Assembly: GCF_020176955.2 (NCBI RefSeq)
Contig: NZ_JAIUCZ020000015.1
Location: 1 to 64,000 of the forward strand
From: Nocardia sp. alder85J
GTDB lineage: Bacteria > Actinomycetota > Actinomycetes > Mycobacteriales > Mycobacteriaceae
Direction: 5' to 3'
Length of the DNA: 64,000 bases
In this document: positions 8,500 through 17,090 of the stretch, in pieces
How the letters are laid out: every line of letters starts with the position of its first letter
Position numbering within the stretch: position 1 is the first letter of the stretch
Notes under the pieces: model-generated
Database searches by the model: none
Told to the model about the DNA's origin: nothing
What the model saw: only the letters and a program-made list of their open reading frames with translations
Program-made: the position numbers and the translations under genes

Positions 8500-9743
8500 G
8501 CGATCCCGGTGCGGCGGCGACGGCCGTCGCGGAGGTGTTCCGGCACGAATACCCGGCCGTTCTCGCCACCCTGGTCCGCCAGGTCGGCGATCTGCAACTG
8601 GCCGAGGACGCGTTGCAGGACGCCTTCGTCGACGCCGTCACCGCGTGGCCGCGGGACGGCGTGCCCGGCAACCCGCGCGGCTGGCTCCAGGTCGCCGCGC
8701 GGCGCCGGGCCGTCGATCGCATCCGGCGGCACCGATCCTATCTGGACCGGGCCGTCCGGCTCGGCGAACTGGTGCGCCTGGACCTCGCCCACCCCGAGCC
8801 GCCGCCGGATCCCGGGCCGATCGTCGACGACCGGTTACGGCTGATCTTCACCTGTTGCCATCCCGCACTGGACATCTCGGCCCGGGTCGCGCTGACCCTG
8901 CGCACCGTCGCCGGGCTCAGCACCGCCGAGATCGCGCGCGCCTACCTGGTCACCGAACCGACCATGGGCAAACGGATCTCCCGGGCCAAACGCAAGATCG
9001 CCGCCGCCGGAATCCCGTACGAGGTGCCCGGCCCCGCCGACCTTCCGGACCGGCTGCGCGGCGTGCTGCGGGTGGTCTACCTCATCTTCACCGAGGGCTA
9101 CCGGGCCAATCGCGGTGATCGGCTGATCCGCGGCGAATTGTGCGGCGAGGCCCTCAGATTGGGCCGATTGCTGGCGGAACTGCTGCCCGCCGACCCGGAG
9201 GCGCTCGGCCTGCTCGCGCTGCTGCTGCTCAACGATGCCCGCAGCGCGGCGCGGGTCGACGACCGGGGCCGGTACGTGGCGCTGGCCGATCAGGACCGAT
9301 CACGCTGGGACACACCGCGTATCGGGGAGGGCCTGCGCGTGCTGGAGCAGGCGACGCGACTCGGGCCGCCGGGGGAGTACGTCTTGCAGGCCGCGATCAG
9401 CGCCGCGCACATGGTGTCCGGCACGGCGGACCGGCCGGTGATCGCGGAACTCTACGACGCCCTGCTGCGCGTCGCCCCGTCGGCGGTGGTCCGGCTCAAT
9501 CACGCGGCGGCGGTGGGATATGCCTCGGGCCCGGCGGCGGGGATGGCGCTGCTGCGCCCGCTGCTGGCCGATCCGGCGCTGGAACGCTATCAGCCGCTGC
9601 ATGCCACCCATGCCGACATGCTGCGCCGCGCAGGCGATCCGGCGGGTGCGGCCGCCGCCTACGAACGCGCCCTCGCACTCACCGAGAACACGGTCGAGCG
9701 CGACGAACTGCACCGGCGGCTGTCGGCGCTCGGGCATTCGTGA
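8496..9743 (+). CDS. ECF42-type sigma factor with TPR-like extension
   Basis: A 415-residue protein with GTG start at 8496 overlapping the DGPF gene stop (GTGA), which implies translational coupling. Region sigma-2 spans residues about 10-85 (HEYPAVLATLVRQVGDLQLAEDALQDAF, NPRGWLQVAARRRAVD); region sigma-4 follows at about 130-180 (FTCCHPALDISARVALTLRTVAGLSTAEIARAYLV). The C-terminal 220 residues (DUF6596/TPR-like: EGYRAN, LLALLLLNDARSAARVD, GPPGEYVLQAAISAAH, AAAAYERALALTENTVERDEL) are characteristic of ECF42. Known ECF42 proteins lack an anti-sigma factor and depend on this extension. None is encoded here either. Confidence 0.88.
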   Translation: MSDPGAAATAVAEVFRHEYPAVLATLVRQVGDLQLAEDALQDAFVDAVTAWPRDGVPGNPRGWLQVAARRRAVDRIRRHRSYLDRAVRLGELVRLDLAHPEPPPDPGPIVDDRLRLIFTCCHPALDISARVALTLRTVAGLSTAEIARAYLVTEPTMGKRISRAKRKIAAAGIPYEVPGPADLPDRLRGVLRVVYLIFTEGYRANRGDRLIRGELCGEALRLGRLLAELLPADPEALGLLALLLLNDARSAARVDDRGRYVALADQDRSRWDTPRIGEGLRVLEQATRLGPPGEYVLQAAISAAHMVSGTADRPVIAELYDALLRVAPSAVVRLNHAAAVGYASGPAAGMALLRPLLADPALERYQPLHATHADMLRRAGDPAGAAAAYERALALTENTVERDELHRRLSALGHS

Positions 9744-9839
9744 GCCATGGCGGTCCGGAACCGACCCGGTGCCGCGTCACTGTTCCGGAAGATCTCCGCC
9801 CGCCACGCGGGCGGAGCCCGACGATCCGGAGGAATCGGC

Positions 9840-9965
9840 ATGGCCGAACTCATTGTCAGTGTCCTGGTGTCCCTGGACGGCATCCACGGCGACCCATCCC
9901 CGTGTCCGGGTGACGAGGCGGCGACGTTGCTGTGCCACCGTCCGAGCCGAAAGGCCGGGCAATGA
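9840..9965 (+). pseudogene. DHFR/RibD-C-like stub
   Basis: A 41-codon frame starting at ATG 9840 behind a perfect GGAGGAAT. Its first residues, MAELIVSVLVSLDGIHGDP, match the opening strand of the RibD C-terminal/dihydrofolate-reductase-like family; the intact relative at 59833 begins MRTLISTAFISLDGVV. After about residue 19 the match stops and the frame ends with TGA 9963-9965, overlapping the ATG of the LLM gene. The strong ribosome site and the ATGA overlap mean it may still be translated as a leader for the next gene, although the enzyme is lost. Confidence 0.55.
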
Positions 9966-10909
9966 CCATGGACCACAGCGTCTTTCTGCCCCAGGGCTTC
10001 GTCGGTGAGCTGGCCGGACTCGGCGAACCCGTCGATCTGTTCGAGCGGCTGACCGTGCTCGCCCGCGCGGCCGAACACGAGGGCTACCACTCGGTCTGGG
10101 TGTCGGACCACCTGATGACCGTGCCACCGTCGCCGCATCCGCTGTTCGAATCCTGGACCACGGCCGCAGCGCTGGCGCGGGACACCGAGCGGATCCGCAT
10201 CGGACACATGGTGACCTGCAACAACTATCGCAATCCCGGGCTACAGGCGAAGATGGCCTCGACGCTGGACGTGCTGTCGCACGGCCGCTACACCTTCGGT
10301 ATCGGCGCCGGCTGGTACGAGCCCGACTATCAGGCCTACGGCTACGAATTCGGCACCGCGCCCGAACGCCTGCGACAGCTGGAGGAGGCGTTGCAGGTCA
10401 TCCGCAGCATGTGGACCGAGCCCGAGACCACTTTCACGGGCGGGCACTACACCCTGCGTGGTGCCATCAACGAGCCGAAAGGCGTTCAGCTGCCGCACAT
10501 TCCGATCATGGTCGCGGGCGGCGGCGAGCAGGTGACGTTGAAACTGGTCGCGCAGTATGCCGACGCGTGCAACGTATCGGAGAGCCCCGCCGGACTGCGG
10601 CGCAAATTCGCCGCCCTGCAACGACATTGCAAGGAGGCCGACCGCGATTACGACGAGATCCGGCGAACGGTGCTGACGCTGTGCATCATCGCCGACACCG
10701 ACGAGCAGGCCCGTGCCCTGGTGCCACCGTGGGCCCCGGCCGTCTATCCCGGTGACGTCGGTTCCTACGGCCTGATCGGCACCCCCGGCACCATCCGCGC
10801 ACGCCTCGCGGAGTACGAGGCCGCCGGTGCGCAGGAACTCGTCATCACCTTCGACGACCAGCTCAACCCGGACGGGCTGCGGCGATTCGCGGCCGAATTC
10901 ATGTCCTGA
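9962..10909 (+). CDS. LLM-class F420-dependent oxidoreductase
   Basis: A 315-residue TIM-barrel protein of the luciferase-like monooxygenase class, ATG 9962 overlapping the upstream stub's stop; ATG 9968 is an alternative. Family features: EGYHSVWVSDHLMTVPP, RIRIGHMVTCNNYRNPGLQAKMASTLDVLSHGR, GIGAGWYEPDY and the C-terminal GTPGTIRARLAEYEAAGAQELVITF. In actinobacteria these enzymes normally use F420 rather than FMN; the absence of a partner flavin reductase fits. The substrate is unknown. A terminator-like hairpin shared with the converging sigma gene follows. Confidence 0.85.
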   Translation: MTMDHSVFLPQGFVGELAGLGEPVDLFERLTVLARAAEHEGYHSVWVSDHLMTVPPSPHPLFESWTTAAALARDTERIRIGHMVTCNNYRNPGLQAKMASTLDVLSHGRYTFGIGAGWYEPDYQAYGYEFGTAPERLRQLEEALQVIRSMWTEPETTFTGGHYTLRGAINEPKGVQLPHIPIMVAGGGEQVTLKLVAQYADACNVSESPAGLRRKFAALQRHCKEADRDYDEIRRTVLTLCIIADTDEQARALVPPWAPAVYPGDVGSYGLIGTPGTIRARLAEYEAAGAQELVITFDDQLNPDGLRRFAAEFMS

Positions 10910-10929
10910 GCGCGGAGGCTCGCCGTCGT

Positions 10930-10957
10930 CGCGCACCCGGCATCGTCCGGGTGCGCG
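10930..10957. terminator. Bidirectional hairpin
   Basis: An 11-base-pair stem (10930-10940 with 10947-10957) and a six-base loop CATCGT lie between the converging stops at 10909 and 10958, so it can serve both genes. Confidence 0.7.
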
Positions 10958-11956
10958 TCAGTCGTGCAGGGTCCGGGGCAGCCCGAACCGGGACAGGATG
11001 TTCGTATCCGTGAAATGGGTGATCGCGGTGATCCCGCGCTCGGTCACGGTCAGGACGTCCAGGCCGTGCGCGTGGGCCGGACCGCCGGTCGGGTCGCACG
11101 CGTACACGCCGTACGCCGGCTGGCCGTTGGCGCGGGTGGGGATCAGGCGGTAGCGCGGCGCGCCGTGGAAAGCGACCGTGCGCAGGAAGTCCCGCGCGGC
11201 GGCGCGGCCCTGGTATTCGACCGGCAGCGGGGGCATGCGCAGCCACGCGTCGTCGGTCAGCAATGCGACGATGCCGTCGACGTCGCCGCCGGTGAATGCC
11301 TCGGCGAAGCGGTCGGCGAGTTCGCGCTCGCGCGGGGACGGCGATTCGGCGTCGACCAGGTCGTCGAGGGTGGCGCGGGCACGTTGCAGCGCGCTGTGGA
11401 CCGAAGGCTCGGTGGTGTCGAGGGTCGCGGCGGTCTCGCGAGCGGTGTAGCCCAGCACGTCGCGCAGCACCAGCACGGCCCGCTGCCGCGGTGGCAGCAC
11501 CTGGATCGCGGCGATGAAGGCGAGCGAGACGGACTCCTTGCGTTCGAGCCGGGCCTCCGGTCCGGGTTCGGTGGCGGGCAGGTCGTCGAGCAGGGTGTCC
11601 GGATAGGGCTCCAGCCAGGTCACCATCGTCCGGCGGGTCGGCTCGGGCAGGTGCGGCCCGTCGCCCGGCTCGCGGCGGCGATGCGCGCGCAGCGCGTTGA
11701 GGCTGCGATTGGTGGCGATCCGGTACAGCCAGGCCCGCAACGAGGACCGCGCCTCGAAACCGGGCAGCCCGTTCCACGCGGCCAGCAGGGTCTCCTGGAC
11801 CAGATCCTCGGCATCCTGGACCGACCCGAGCATGCGGTAGCAGTGCACGTGCAACTCCCGTCGGTAGGGCTCGACCAGTTCCCCGAACGCCACGCCGTCA
11901 CCGGCGCGGGCGCGGGCCAGCAGGTCGTGCGTGCGGTGATGCTCAGTGGCGGTCAT
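10958..11956 (-). CDS. ECF sigma factor with SnoaL-like C-terminal domain
   Basis: A 332-residue protein starting at ATG 11956. Region sigma-2 (VEPYRRELHVHCYRMLGSVQDAEDLVQETLLAAW) is followed by LRAWLYRIATNRSLNALR and region sigma-4 (LPPRQRAVLVLRDVLGYTARETAATLDTTEPSVHSALQRAR). Residues from about 205 form a SnoaL/NTF2-like domain (FAEAFTGGDVDGIVALLTDDAWLRMPPLPVEYQGRAAARDFL), the layout of the SigG/SigJ-like ECF groups of mycobacteria and streptomycetes, where the extra domain modulates activity in place of an anti-sigma factor. It is divergent from the SDR gene at 12105, a plausible target. Confidence 0.87.
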   Translation of the reverse strand: MTATEHHRTHDLLARARAGDGVAFGELVEPYRRELHVHCYRMLGSVQDAEDLVQETLLAAWNGLPGFEARSSLRAWLYRIATNRSLNALRAHRRREPGDGPHLPEPTRRTMVTWLEPYPDTLLDDLPATEPGPEARLERKESVSLAFIAAIQVLPPRQRAVLVLRDVLGYTARETAATLDTTEPSVHSALQRARATLDDLVDAESPSPRERELADRFAEAFTGGDVDGIVALLTDDAWLRMPPLPVEYQGRAAARDFLRTVAFHGAPRYRLIPTRANGQPAYGVYACDPTGGPAHAHGLDVLTVTERGITAITHFTDTNILSRFGLPRTLHD

Positions 11957-12104
11957 GTGATGGTCCCGTCCCTTCCGATGCCGTGACTCCTGCACATACA
12001 GACACCGGCCGGGCCCGGAATTCAGCGGTGCCGGACCGCTCGATTCGGTGCCGGTGCGGTGTCTCAACGGGCAAGAACAGTCACACCATCGAGGAGGATC
12101 ACGG

Positions 12105-12845
12105 ATGAGAAACGCACACACCACCGTCGTCGTCGGCGCCTCGCGCGGCCTGGGCCGCGGTATCGCCACCGCATTCGCCGCGGACGGCGGCAGCGTCGTC
12201 GCGGTGGCCCGCGACGAGTCCCGGCTGGCCGAACTGGCCGCCGAGGCGCCCGGCATTCGATACGACGCCGCCGACGCGGGGGAGAAGGGTGTCGCCGAGC
12301 GACTGCTCGAACAGTACGAACCGGACACCGTCGTGCTGGTCGCCGGGGCCATCCCGCACGTGGCGCCGCTCGAGCAGCAGACCTGGGAGACGTTCTCGGT
12401 GAACTGGGAGACCGATGTCCGGATCGCGTTCCTGTGGCTGTCGGCGAGCCTGCTGCGGCCGTTGCGGCCCGGCAGCCGGGTGATCGTGGTCAGTAGCGGT
12501 GCGGCAGTAGGTGGTTCGCCGTTGAGCGGCGGTTATGCCGGGGCGAAGGCCACCCAGCGTTTCATCACCGCCTATGCCAACGGCGAATCGGCCCGGGCCG
12601 GGCTCGGGATCGACTTCACCACCGTGCTGCCCCGGCCGGTTCCGGGCACCGGCGTCGGGCAGGCCGCGGTGGACGCCTACGCCACGCCCAACGGCCTGTC
12701 CGCGCAGCAGTACGCGGAGCAACTCGGCGGCCTGCTCACCCCGGAGACGGTCGGAGCGGCGGTGGTCGAACTGGCCGCGACCGAGCCCGCCGACCTCGGC
12801 GAGAGCTACCTGCTCACCGCCGCGGGCCTGAACCGCTTCGCGTGA
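12105..12845 (+). CDS. SDR-family oxidoreductase
   Basis: A 246-residue short-chain dehydrogenase starting at ATG 12105 behind GAGGAGG. The nucleotide motif GASRGLGRG is at residues 11-19, the Ser in VVSSGAA at about 130-131, and the catalytic Y-x-x-x-K is Y144-K148 (YAGAK). The usual N-N-A-G strand is replaced by VLVAGAIPH. Beside a sigma factor of the SigG/SigJ type it is a probable member of that regulon. The substrate is not predictable. Confidence 0.82.
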   Translation: MRNAHTTVVVGASRGLGRGIATAFAADGGSVVAVARDESRLAELAAEAPGIRYDAADAGEKGVAERLLEQYEPDTVVLVAGAIPHVAPLEQQTWETFSVNWETDVRIAFLWLSASLLRPLRPGSRVIVVSSGAAVGGSPLSGGYAGAKATQRFITAYANGESARAGLGIDFTTVLPRPVPGTGVGQAAVDAYATPNGLSAQQYAEQLGGLLTPETVGAAVVELAATEPADLGESYLLTAAGLNRFA

Positions 12846-12911
12846 CGGGCGGGTGACGCCGCGGCCCGTCCGCAGATGTCGCGGGCCGCGACGTCGCCGA
12901 TCGGGCCGCGC

Positions 12912-13523
12912 TCAGGCCCCGGCGGGCAGGAAGGCCGGGAGCACGAAGGTCTCGATCAGCGCACGGTGCGAGGGGTCGGCCGGATTCTCGAAATCGAGCC
13001 GCCCCACCAGGATCAGCTGCACCAGCGCGAGCCATTCGCTGGCCCGCTCGTTGCTCATGCCCGCGCGCAGTTCGCCGCGCTCGCGGGCGCGGTCGAAGAT
13101 CGGGCCCCACATCTCCAGGGTGAGGGTGCTGGCCAGTCGCGAGGTGCCGACCACGGTGGTCGCCAGGTCCATGTGCTCCGGCCCGACGATGAGCCGGATC
13201 AGCGGATCCTGGCGGCCGTGGTCGACCATGAACATCAGCCCGTCGACCAGTTGATCGCGGAAGTGCTCCCGCTCGAGCACGAATTTCGTGCCGCGCACGA
13301 ACAACTTCCGCGACCGCAGGCGGATCAGGTCGGCGATGAGGGTGTCGCGATCCCGGAAATACCGGTAGATCGTGGGCCGCGACACCCCGGCCGCCTTGGC
13401 GATGTCGTCCATGGTGGTCTTGTCGACACCGAATCGCAGGAAGGTGGTCTGCGCCGCCGCGAGGATCTGGCCGCGCGCCTCCTCCACATCCGTGCTGAGG
13501 ACGTTGCTGTTCCGCCGAGCCAT
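12912..13523 (-). CDS. TetR-family regulator
   Basis: A 203-residue protein with an N-terminal TetR helix-turn-helix: RFGVDKTTMDDIAKAAGVSRPTIYRYFRDRDTL at about residues 30-62. The C-terminal ligand domain is all-helical. Its recognition helix (SRPTIYRYF) closely resembles that of the TetR protein at 25082 (SRATVYRYF), so related operators are possible. It is the last gene of a minus-strand series behind the P450/ferredoxin/SDR group, 90 bases after the P450 stop. It could control that group or respond to its substrate. Confidence 0.85.
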   Translation of the reverse strand: MARRNSNVLSTDVEEARGQILAAAQTTFLRFGVDKTTMDDIAKAAGVSRPTIYRYFRDRDTLIADLIRLRSRKLFVRGTKFVLEREHFRDQLVDGLMFMVDHGRQDPLIRLIVGPEHMDLATTVVGTSRLASTLTLEMWGPIFDRARERGELRAGMSNERASEWLALVQLILVGRLDFENPADPSHRALIETFVLPAFLPAGA

Positions 13524-13613
13524 GCTCTACTCCGCCCTCCACGGGATCGATTCGTCACGACACCATGGACGATACTCGTCGGATGTTCTTGATTCGCTCT
13601 CGGTGTGCTGCCG

Positions 13614-14846
13614 TCAGCCCTCCGCCGTGAACGTGATCGGCAGCCGGACGCAGCCGCGGACCTGACTGGCATGCAGAATCGGCGGATCCGATTCCACCAG
13701 TGCGTAATCCGGGATCCGGCGGTGGATCTCCTCCAGCGCGAGCCGGAGTTCGACCCGGGCCAGATGCGAACCGAGGCAACGGTGTGCCCCGGCGCCGAAG
13801 GACAGGTGCCGGTTCGGCCGCCGATCCAATTGCAGTGCGTCGGGCTGTGCGAACTCGGCCGCATCGCGATTGGCGGAGCACAGCAACAGGATCAGCTGAT
13901 CGCCCTCCGCGATGGTCACGCCACCGAGTTCGACAGCCCGGGTGGCCCGCCGGCCGGGGATGACGGCGGCCTCGATGCGCAGGATCTCCTCGACGGCCGA
14001 GGGGATCAGCGTGGGATCGGCGACGAGTTCCCGGCGCTGCTCGGGATTGTTCGACAGGTGCATGATGCTCCAGGCCAGGGAACCCTGCACCGTGTGCAGG
14101 CCGGCGATCAGCAACAGGAAGAACATCCGGTTGAGTTCTTCGTCGGTGAGCAGCCGGGTGCCGTCGGCGAGTTCCACCTCGGTGTGGATGATCGTGGAGG
14201 TCACATCCGTACCGGGATTCGCGCGCCGGGCGTCGATCATCTGCTGGAAGTACCCCAGCATCCGGAACGCCGCCGTGCCGCGGGCCTGATTCGATTCCTC
14301 TTCGCTCGCACCGGGAATGCCGGTGAGCACGATATCGGTCGCCTCGGTGAACATCGCGGCGTCGGCCAGCGGCCAATCCATCAGGGTGAGGAAGACCCGG
14401 GTGGGCAGTTCGTGGGCGAAGGCGGTGATGAACTCCGCCTCACCGGTATTCGCGAACGCGTCGATGAGTTCGTTGATCACGGCCCGGATGTCGTCCTCGA
14501 GCGCCTGCATGCGCTGCGGGCTGAACAGCGGTTGCAGGGCCCGGCGGTAGCCGGTGTGTTCCGGCGGATCCAGTTCCAGCGGAAGGAATTTGCCGAATCC
14601 GGCGGTGGTGCTCACCAGATTGTTGGGGTAGCTGGAGAACGTCTCCGGGTCGCGGAGGACGTCGTGGATCTCCTGATAGCGGGTGACGATCCAGTGGCCG
14701 CCGTGCGCGGTGGAGTACACCACCGGGCCCTTGCTCGCGAGTTCCGCGACGCGCTGGGGCACGGTGTCCACCGGCATGGCCATCGACTGGTCGTAGATGT
14801 CGAAATCGACGACCAGATTACCGGGAACCTTTGCGGCAGTAGTCAT
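13614..14846 (-). CDS. Cytochrome P450
   Basis: A 410-residue soluble bacterial CYP. The haem-binding loop is FGAGAHRCLG with Cys357, the E-x-x-R pair is E287/R290, and the meander and C-terminus are complete. The I-helix reads AGLHTV (248-253): the usual acidic residue before the conserved Thr is His, which may alter proton delivery. The ATG at 14846 overlaps the ferredoxin stop by four bases, so ferredoxin and P450 are translationally coupled and should be redox partners. Probable role: hydroxylation of a hydrophobic substrate. Confidence 0.9.
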   Translation of the reverse strand: MTTAAKVPGNLVVDFDIYDQSMAMPVDTVPQRVAELASKGPVVYSTAHGGHWIVTRYQEIHDVLRDPETFSSYPNNLVSTTAGFGKFLPLELDPPEHTGYRRALQPLFSPQRMQALEDDIRAVINELIDAFANTGEAEFITAFAHELPTRVFLTLMDWPLADAAMFTEATDIVLTGIPGASEEESNQARGTAAFRMLGYFQQMIDARRANPGTDVTSTIIHTEVELADGTRLLTDEELNRMFFLLLIAGLHTVQGSLAWSIMHLSNNPEQRRELVADPTLIPSAVEEILRIEAAVIPGRRATRAVELGGVTIAEGDQLILLLCSANRDAAEFAQPDALQLDRRPNRHLSFGAGAHRCLGSHLARVELRLALEEIHRRIPDYALVESDPPILHASQVRGCVRLPITFTAEG

Positions 14847-15082
14847 GATGACTGTTCCTCGGATCGGTGACGGGACGGCCCCGTCAGTGACAGTGCCCGT
14901 TCCGGGCAGACGGTCACGACCGTCTGCCCGGCATCGAGCCGATCGGCGGGCAGGGGATCGGCCAGTACGACAGGGTCACCCTGGTCGTCCGGGCCGAGCA
15001 GATCGGGTGCCGTCGCATAGCAGAGGCCATGGCCCGCACAGGCATTCCGATCGACGACGAGGCGGCTGGGTTCCGGGCTCAT
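14843..15082 (-). CDS. 3Fe-4S ferredoxin
   Basis: A 79-residue ferredoxin, ATG 15082. Cluster ligands are C-A-G-H-G-L-C (Cys15 and Cys21, with His in place of the second Cys of a 4Fe motif) and a remote C-P (Cys59), the pattern of single [3Fe-4S] P450 ferredoxins. It starts one base after the SDR stop and overlaps the P450 start by four bases, so the three form a tight operon. Electron source: a ferredoxin reductase encoded elsewhere, as none is adjacent. Confidence 0.9.
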   Translation of the reverse strand: MSPEPSRLVVDRNACAGHGLCYATAPDLLGPDDQGDPVVLADPLPADRLDAGQTVVTVCPERALSLTGPSRHRSEEQSS

Positions 15083-15083
15083 C

Positions 15084-15950
15084 TCAGAGGTCCCCGGGGG
15101 AACCCTTGTCCTCCGGGAACCACATGCCGACCCGCGACAGGGTGCCACCGTCGGTGGCGGGCAGGCACTGGCCGGAGATGTACTGCGAGTCGTCGGAGAC
15201 CAGGAACAGCGCCACGCGCGCGTTGTCCTGCAGCGACGGCGGCCGCTGCAACTTCAGCGGGATCGGCGAGATCGACGGATCCCACGGACCGGCGACCTCC
15301 TCGTAGGACTGGCCCACCACCGGCGCGCCCGCCGGCATCAGGAAGTTCGGCGACATGCCGTGGGTGGGGCACAGCGCGTTGACCCGGATGCCGTACCGGC
15401 CCAGGTCCAGGCTCAGGCCGCGGACCAGGCCGTTGACCCCGGCCTTGGTCGCCGAGTACATCGCGATGCCGTGGTAGGCGACCAGCGACGCCGCCGAGGA
15501 GGTGGCGAGGATGGTGCCGCCGCCGTTGGCGCGCAGCGCGGGGACGGCCGCCTTGGCGGAGTAGAACACGCCGCTGAGGTTGACCCCGAGCACCTGCTGC
15601 CAGTCGGCGTCGGTGACGTCCTGGAACTCGATCTGCTCGCCGCCGAGCACGGACGGCACGCCGCCGCGGGACACGATGCCCGCGTTGGCCCACATGATGT
15701 CCAGCTTGCCGAACTGCTCCACCGTGACGGCCACGGCGGCCTGTACCTGCGCCTCGTCGCTGACGTCGGCGGTGATTGCCAGCGCGGTGCCGCCGTCCTT
15801 CTCGACCAGTTCGACCGTCTGCGCGGCGCGTTCCGGATCGATGTCCACGACGGCGACCTTCGCGCCCTCGGTGGCGAACAACCGGGAGCTTTCGCGGCCG
15901 AGGCCGGAACCGGCGCCGGTGATGATGGCGACTTTGCCTTCGAGCTTCAT
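15084..15950 (-). CDS. SDR-family oxidoreductase
   Basis: A 288-residue classical short-chain dehydrogenase. GAGSGLGRE (12-20) binds the dinucleotide, Asp36 after the second strand (VVDID) favours NAD(H), NAG is at 89-91, and the catalytic set is Ser152, Tyr165 and Lys169 (YSATK). An insertion after the catalytic region (PNFLMPAGAPVVGQSYEEVAG) enlarges the substrate lid. It leads the operon with ferredoxin and P450, so it probably oxidises the alcohol the P450 makes. The promoter region shared with the crotonase carries a GTCAAT/ATTGAC dyad and the common operator. Confidence 0.88.
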   Translation of the reverse strand: MKLEGKVAIITGAGSGLGRESSRLFATEGAKVAVVDIDPERAAQTVELVEKDGGTALAITADVSDEAQVQAAVAVTVEQFGKLDIMWANAGIVSRGGVPSVLGGEQIEFQDVTDADWQQVLGVNLSGVFYSAKAAVPALRANGGGTILATSSAASLVAYHGIAMYSATKAGVNGLVRGLSLDLGRYGIRVNALCPTHGMSPNFLMPAGAPVVGQSYEEVAGPWDPSISPIPLKLQRPPSLQDNARVALFLVSDDSQYISGQCLPATDGGTLSRVGMWFPEDKGSPGDL

Positions 15951-16122
15951 GGGCTTTTTACTCCGTTTTTGCAGGAAACGATGCGGCCGATCCGCGGGGG
16001 ACCGGCGCCGGAGAGGGCACGGCGGCCGGGGCGGGGGACGGAACCGGGCTGCGGTCCTCCTCCGGCGAGGGCGACTGATGTGCTGTGCCTCACAGCAGAA
16101 GGTATGTCATGAGACGACTGAC

Positions 16123-16146
16123 GTCAATCGTAATTTGTAAATTGAC
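16123..16146. promoter_or_regulatory. Candidate operator GTCAAT-N12-ATTGAC
   Basis: Inverted six-base arms 16123-16128 and 16141-16146 in an AT-rich stretch between the divergent SDR operon and crotonase, overlapping a TGACGTCA palindrome at 16119-16126. It differs from the recurrent ATCTA dyad and may serve the SDR/ferredoxin/P450 operon. Inference only. Confidence 0.3.
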
Positions 16147-16183
16147 CTAAGTTCGACCGATGGCCGGTGGCCGGGCTCGCTAA

Positions 16184-16200
16184 ACCTAATGATAATAGAT
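16184..16200. promoter_or_regulatory. Recurrent operator, copy A (ACCTA-N7-TAGAT)
   Basis: One mismatch in the left arm of the shared dyad; right flank AAA. It ends 35 bases before the crotonase start. Confidence 0.6.
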
Positions 16201-16235
16201 AAAGTAGCGGTGATCCCAGGTGCGAAGGAGCAGCT

Positions 16236-17000
16236 ATGACCGAAAGTGTCCGGACCGAGTTCGAGGGTGGGGTCGCGGTGATCACCATCGATCGCCCGGC
16301 GGCGCGCAATGCCATCGACCGGGCCACGGCCGAGGGTATCGCGGCGGCGGTCGACGAGATCGACTCCCGGCCGGACGTCACGGTCGCGATCATCACCGGG
16401 GCCGGCGGAACCTTCTGCGCGGGAATGGATCTCAAGGCATTCGTGCGCGGTGGGAATTCGATGGTGCGCGGGCGCGGATTCGCCGGCATCACCGAGCGGC
16501 CGCCGGCCAAGCCGCTCATCGCGGCCGTCGAGGGCTGGGCGCTGGCCGGTGGCTTCGAGATCGTGCTCAGCGCCGACCTGGTGGTGGCGTCGCGCACGGC
16601 GAAGTTCGGCATCCCGGAGGTGAAGCGCGGCCTGGTCGCCGCGGCCGGCGGTCTGCTGCGGCTGCCGAAGACGCTGCCGTACCAGCTGGCGATGGAGATC
16701 GCGCTGACCGGCGACGAGCTGAGCGCCGAGGTGGCGCACCGGCACGGCGTGGTCAATATGCTCACCGAGCCCGGCGCGGCCCTCGACGGCGCCCGGCAGC
16801 TGGCCGCCCGCATCGCGGCGAACGCGCCGCTGGCGGTGCGGACCACCAAGCAGATCGTCGCGTCGGCGGTCGACTGGCCGTCCGGCGAGGGCTTCCGTAG
16901 CCAGGCCGACGCGGTCAAGGAGATCATGACGTCGGCGGATGCCCGCGAGGGCGCGGTGGCGTTCGCGGAGAAGCGGCCGCCGATCTGGCAGGGTCGCTGA
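16236..17000 (+). CDS. Enoyl-CoA hydratase (crotonase)
   Basis: A 254-residue crotonase starting at ATG 16236 behind GAAGGAG. The oxyanion-hole segments are AGGTFCAGMDLKAF (57-69) and ALAGGFE (102-108). Both Glu residues expected of a true hydratase are present: E108 in AGGFEI and E128 in FGIPEV. It hydrates a trans-2-enoyl-CoA in beta-oxidation. It is transcribed alone towards the thiolase-like operon, under its own copy of the shared operator. The exact acyl substrate is unknown. Confidence 0.9.
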   Translation: MTESVRTEFEGGVAVITIDRPAARNAIDRATAEGIAAAVDEIDSRPDVTVAIITGAGGTFCAGMDLKAFVRGGNSMVRGRGFAGITERPPAKPLIAAVEGWALAGGFEIVLSADLVVASRTAKFGIPEVKRGLVAAAGGLLRLPKTLPYQLAMEIALTGDELSAEVAHRHGVVNMLTEPGAALDGARQLAARIAANAPLAVRTTKQIVASAVDWPSGEGFRSQADAVKEIMTSADAREGAVAFAEKRPPIWQGR

Positions 17001-17073
17001 GGCGGCCACCGGCTCGCGGCGGCCACCGAATCCCGGTGAAAGCTGTGGTGGCGTCCGCGCGAGCCTTCGTTTA

Positions 17074-17090
17074 ATCTAACGAACGTAGAT
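17074..17090. promoter_or_regulatory. Recurrent operator, copy B (ATCTA-N7-TAGAT)
   Basis: Perfect five-base arms with spacer ACGAACG; AT-rich flanks TTTA and AAAC. It lies 74 bases before the thiolase-like gene. A 15-codon frame (ATG 17121) ending in an ATGA overlap with the gene start could be a leader, but is unproven. Confidence 0.75.

Noticed and set aside
8496..11956. Anti-sigma factor genes near the two sigma factors
   Set aside because: None found; both sigma proteins carry C-terminal extensions that replace them in their families.
16081..16235. KstR-type cholesterol operator in the promoter region
   Set aside because: The dyads present do not match the TnnAACnnGTTnnA pattern, so classical KstR control is not supported here.
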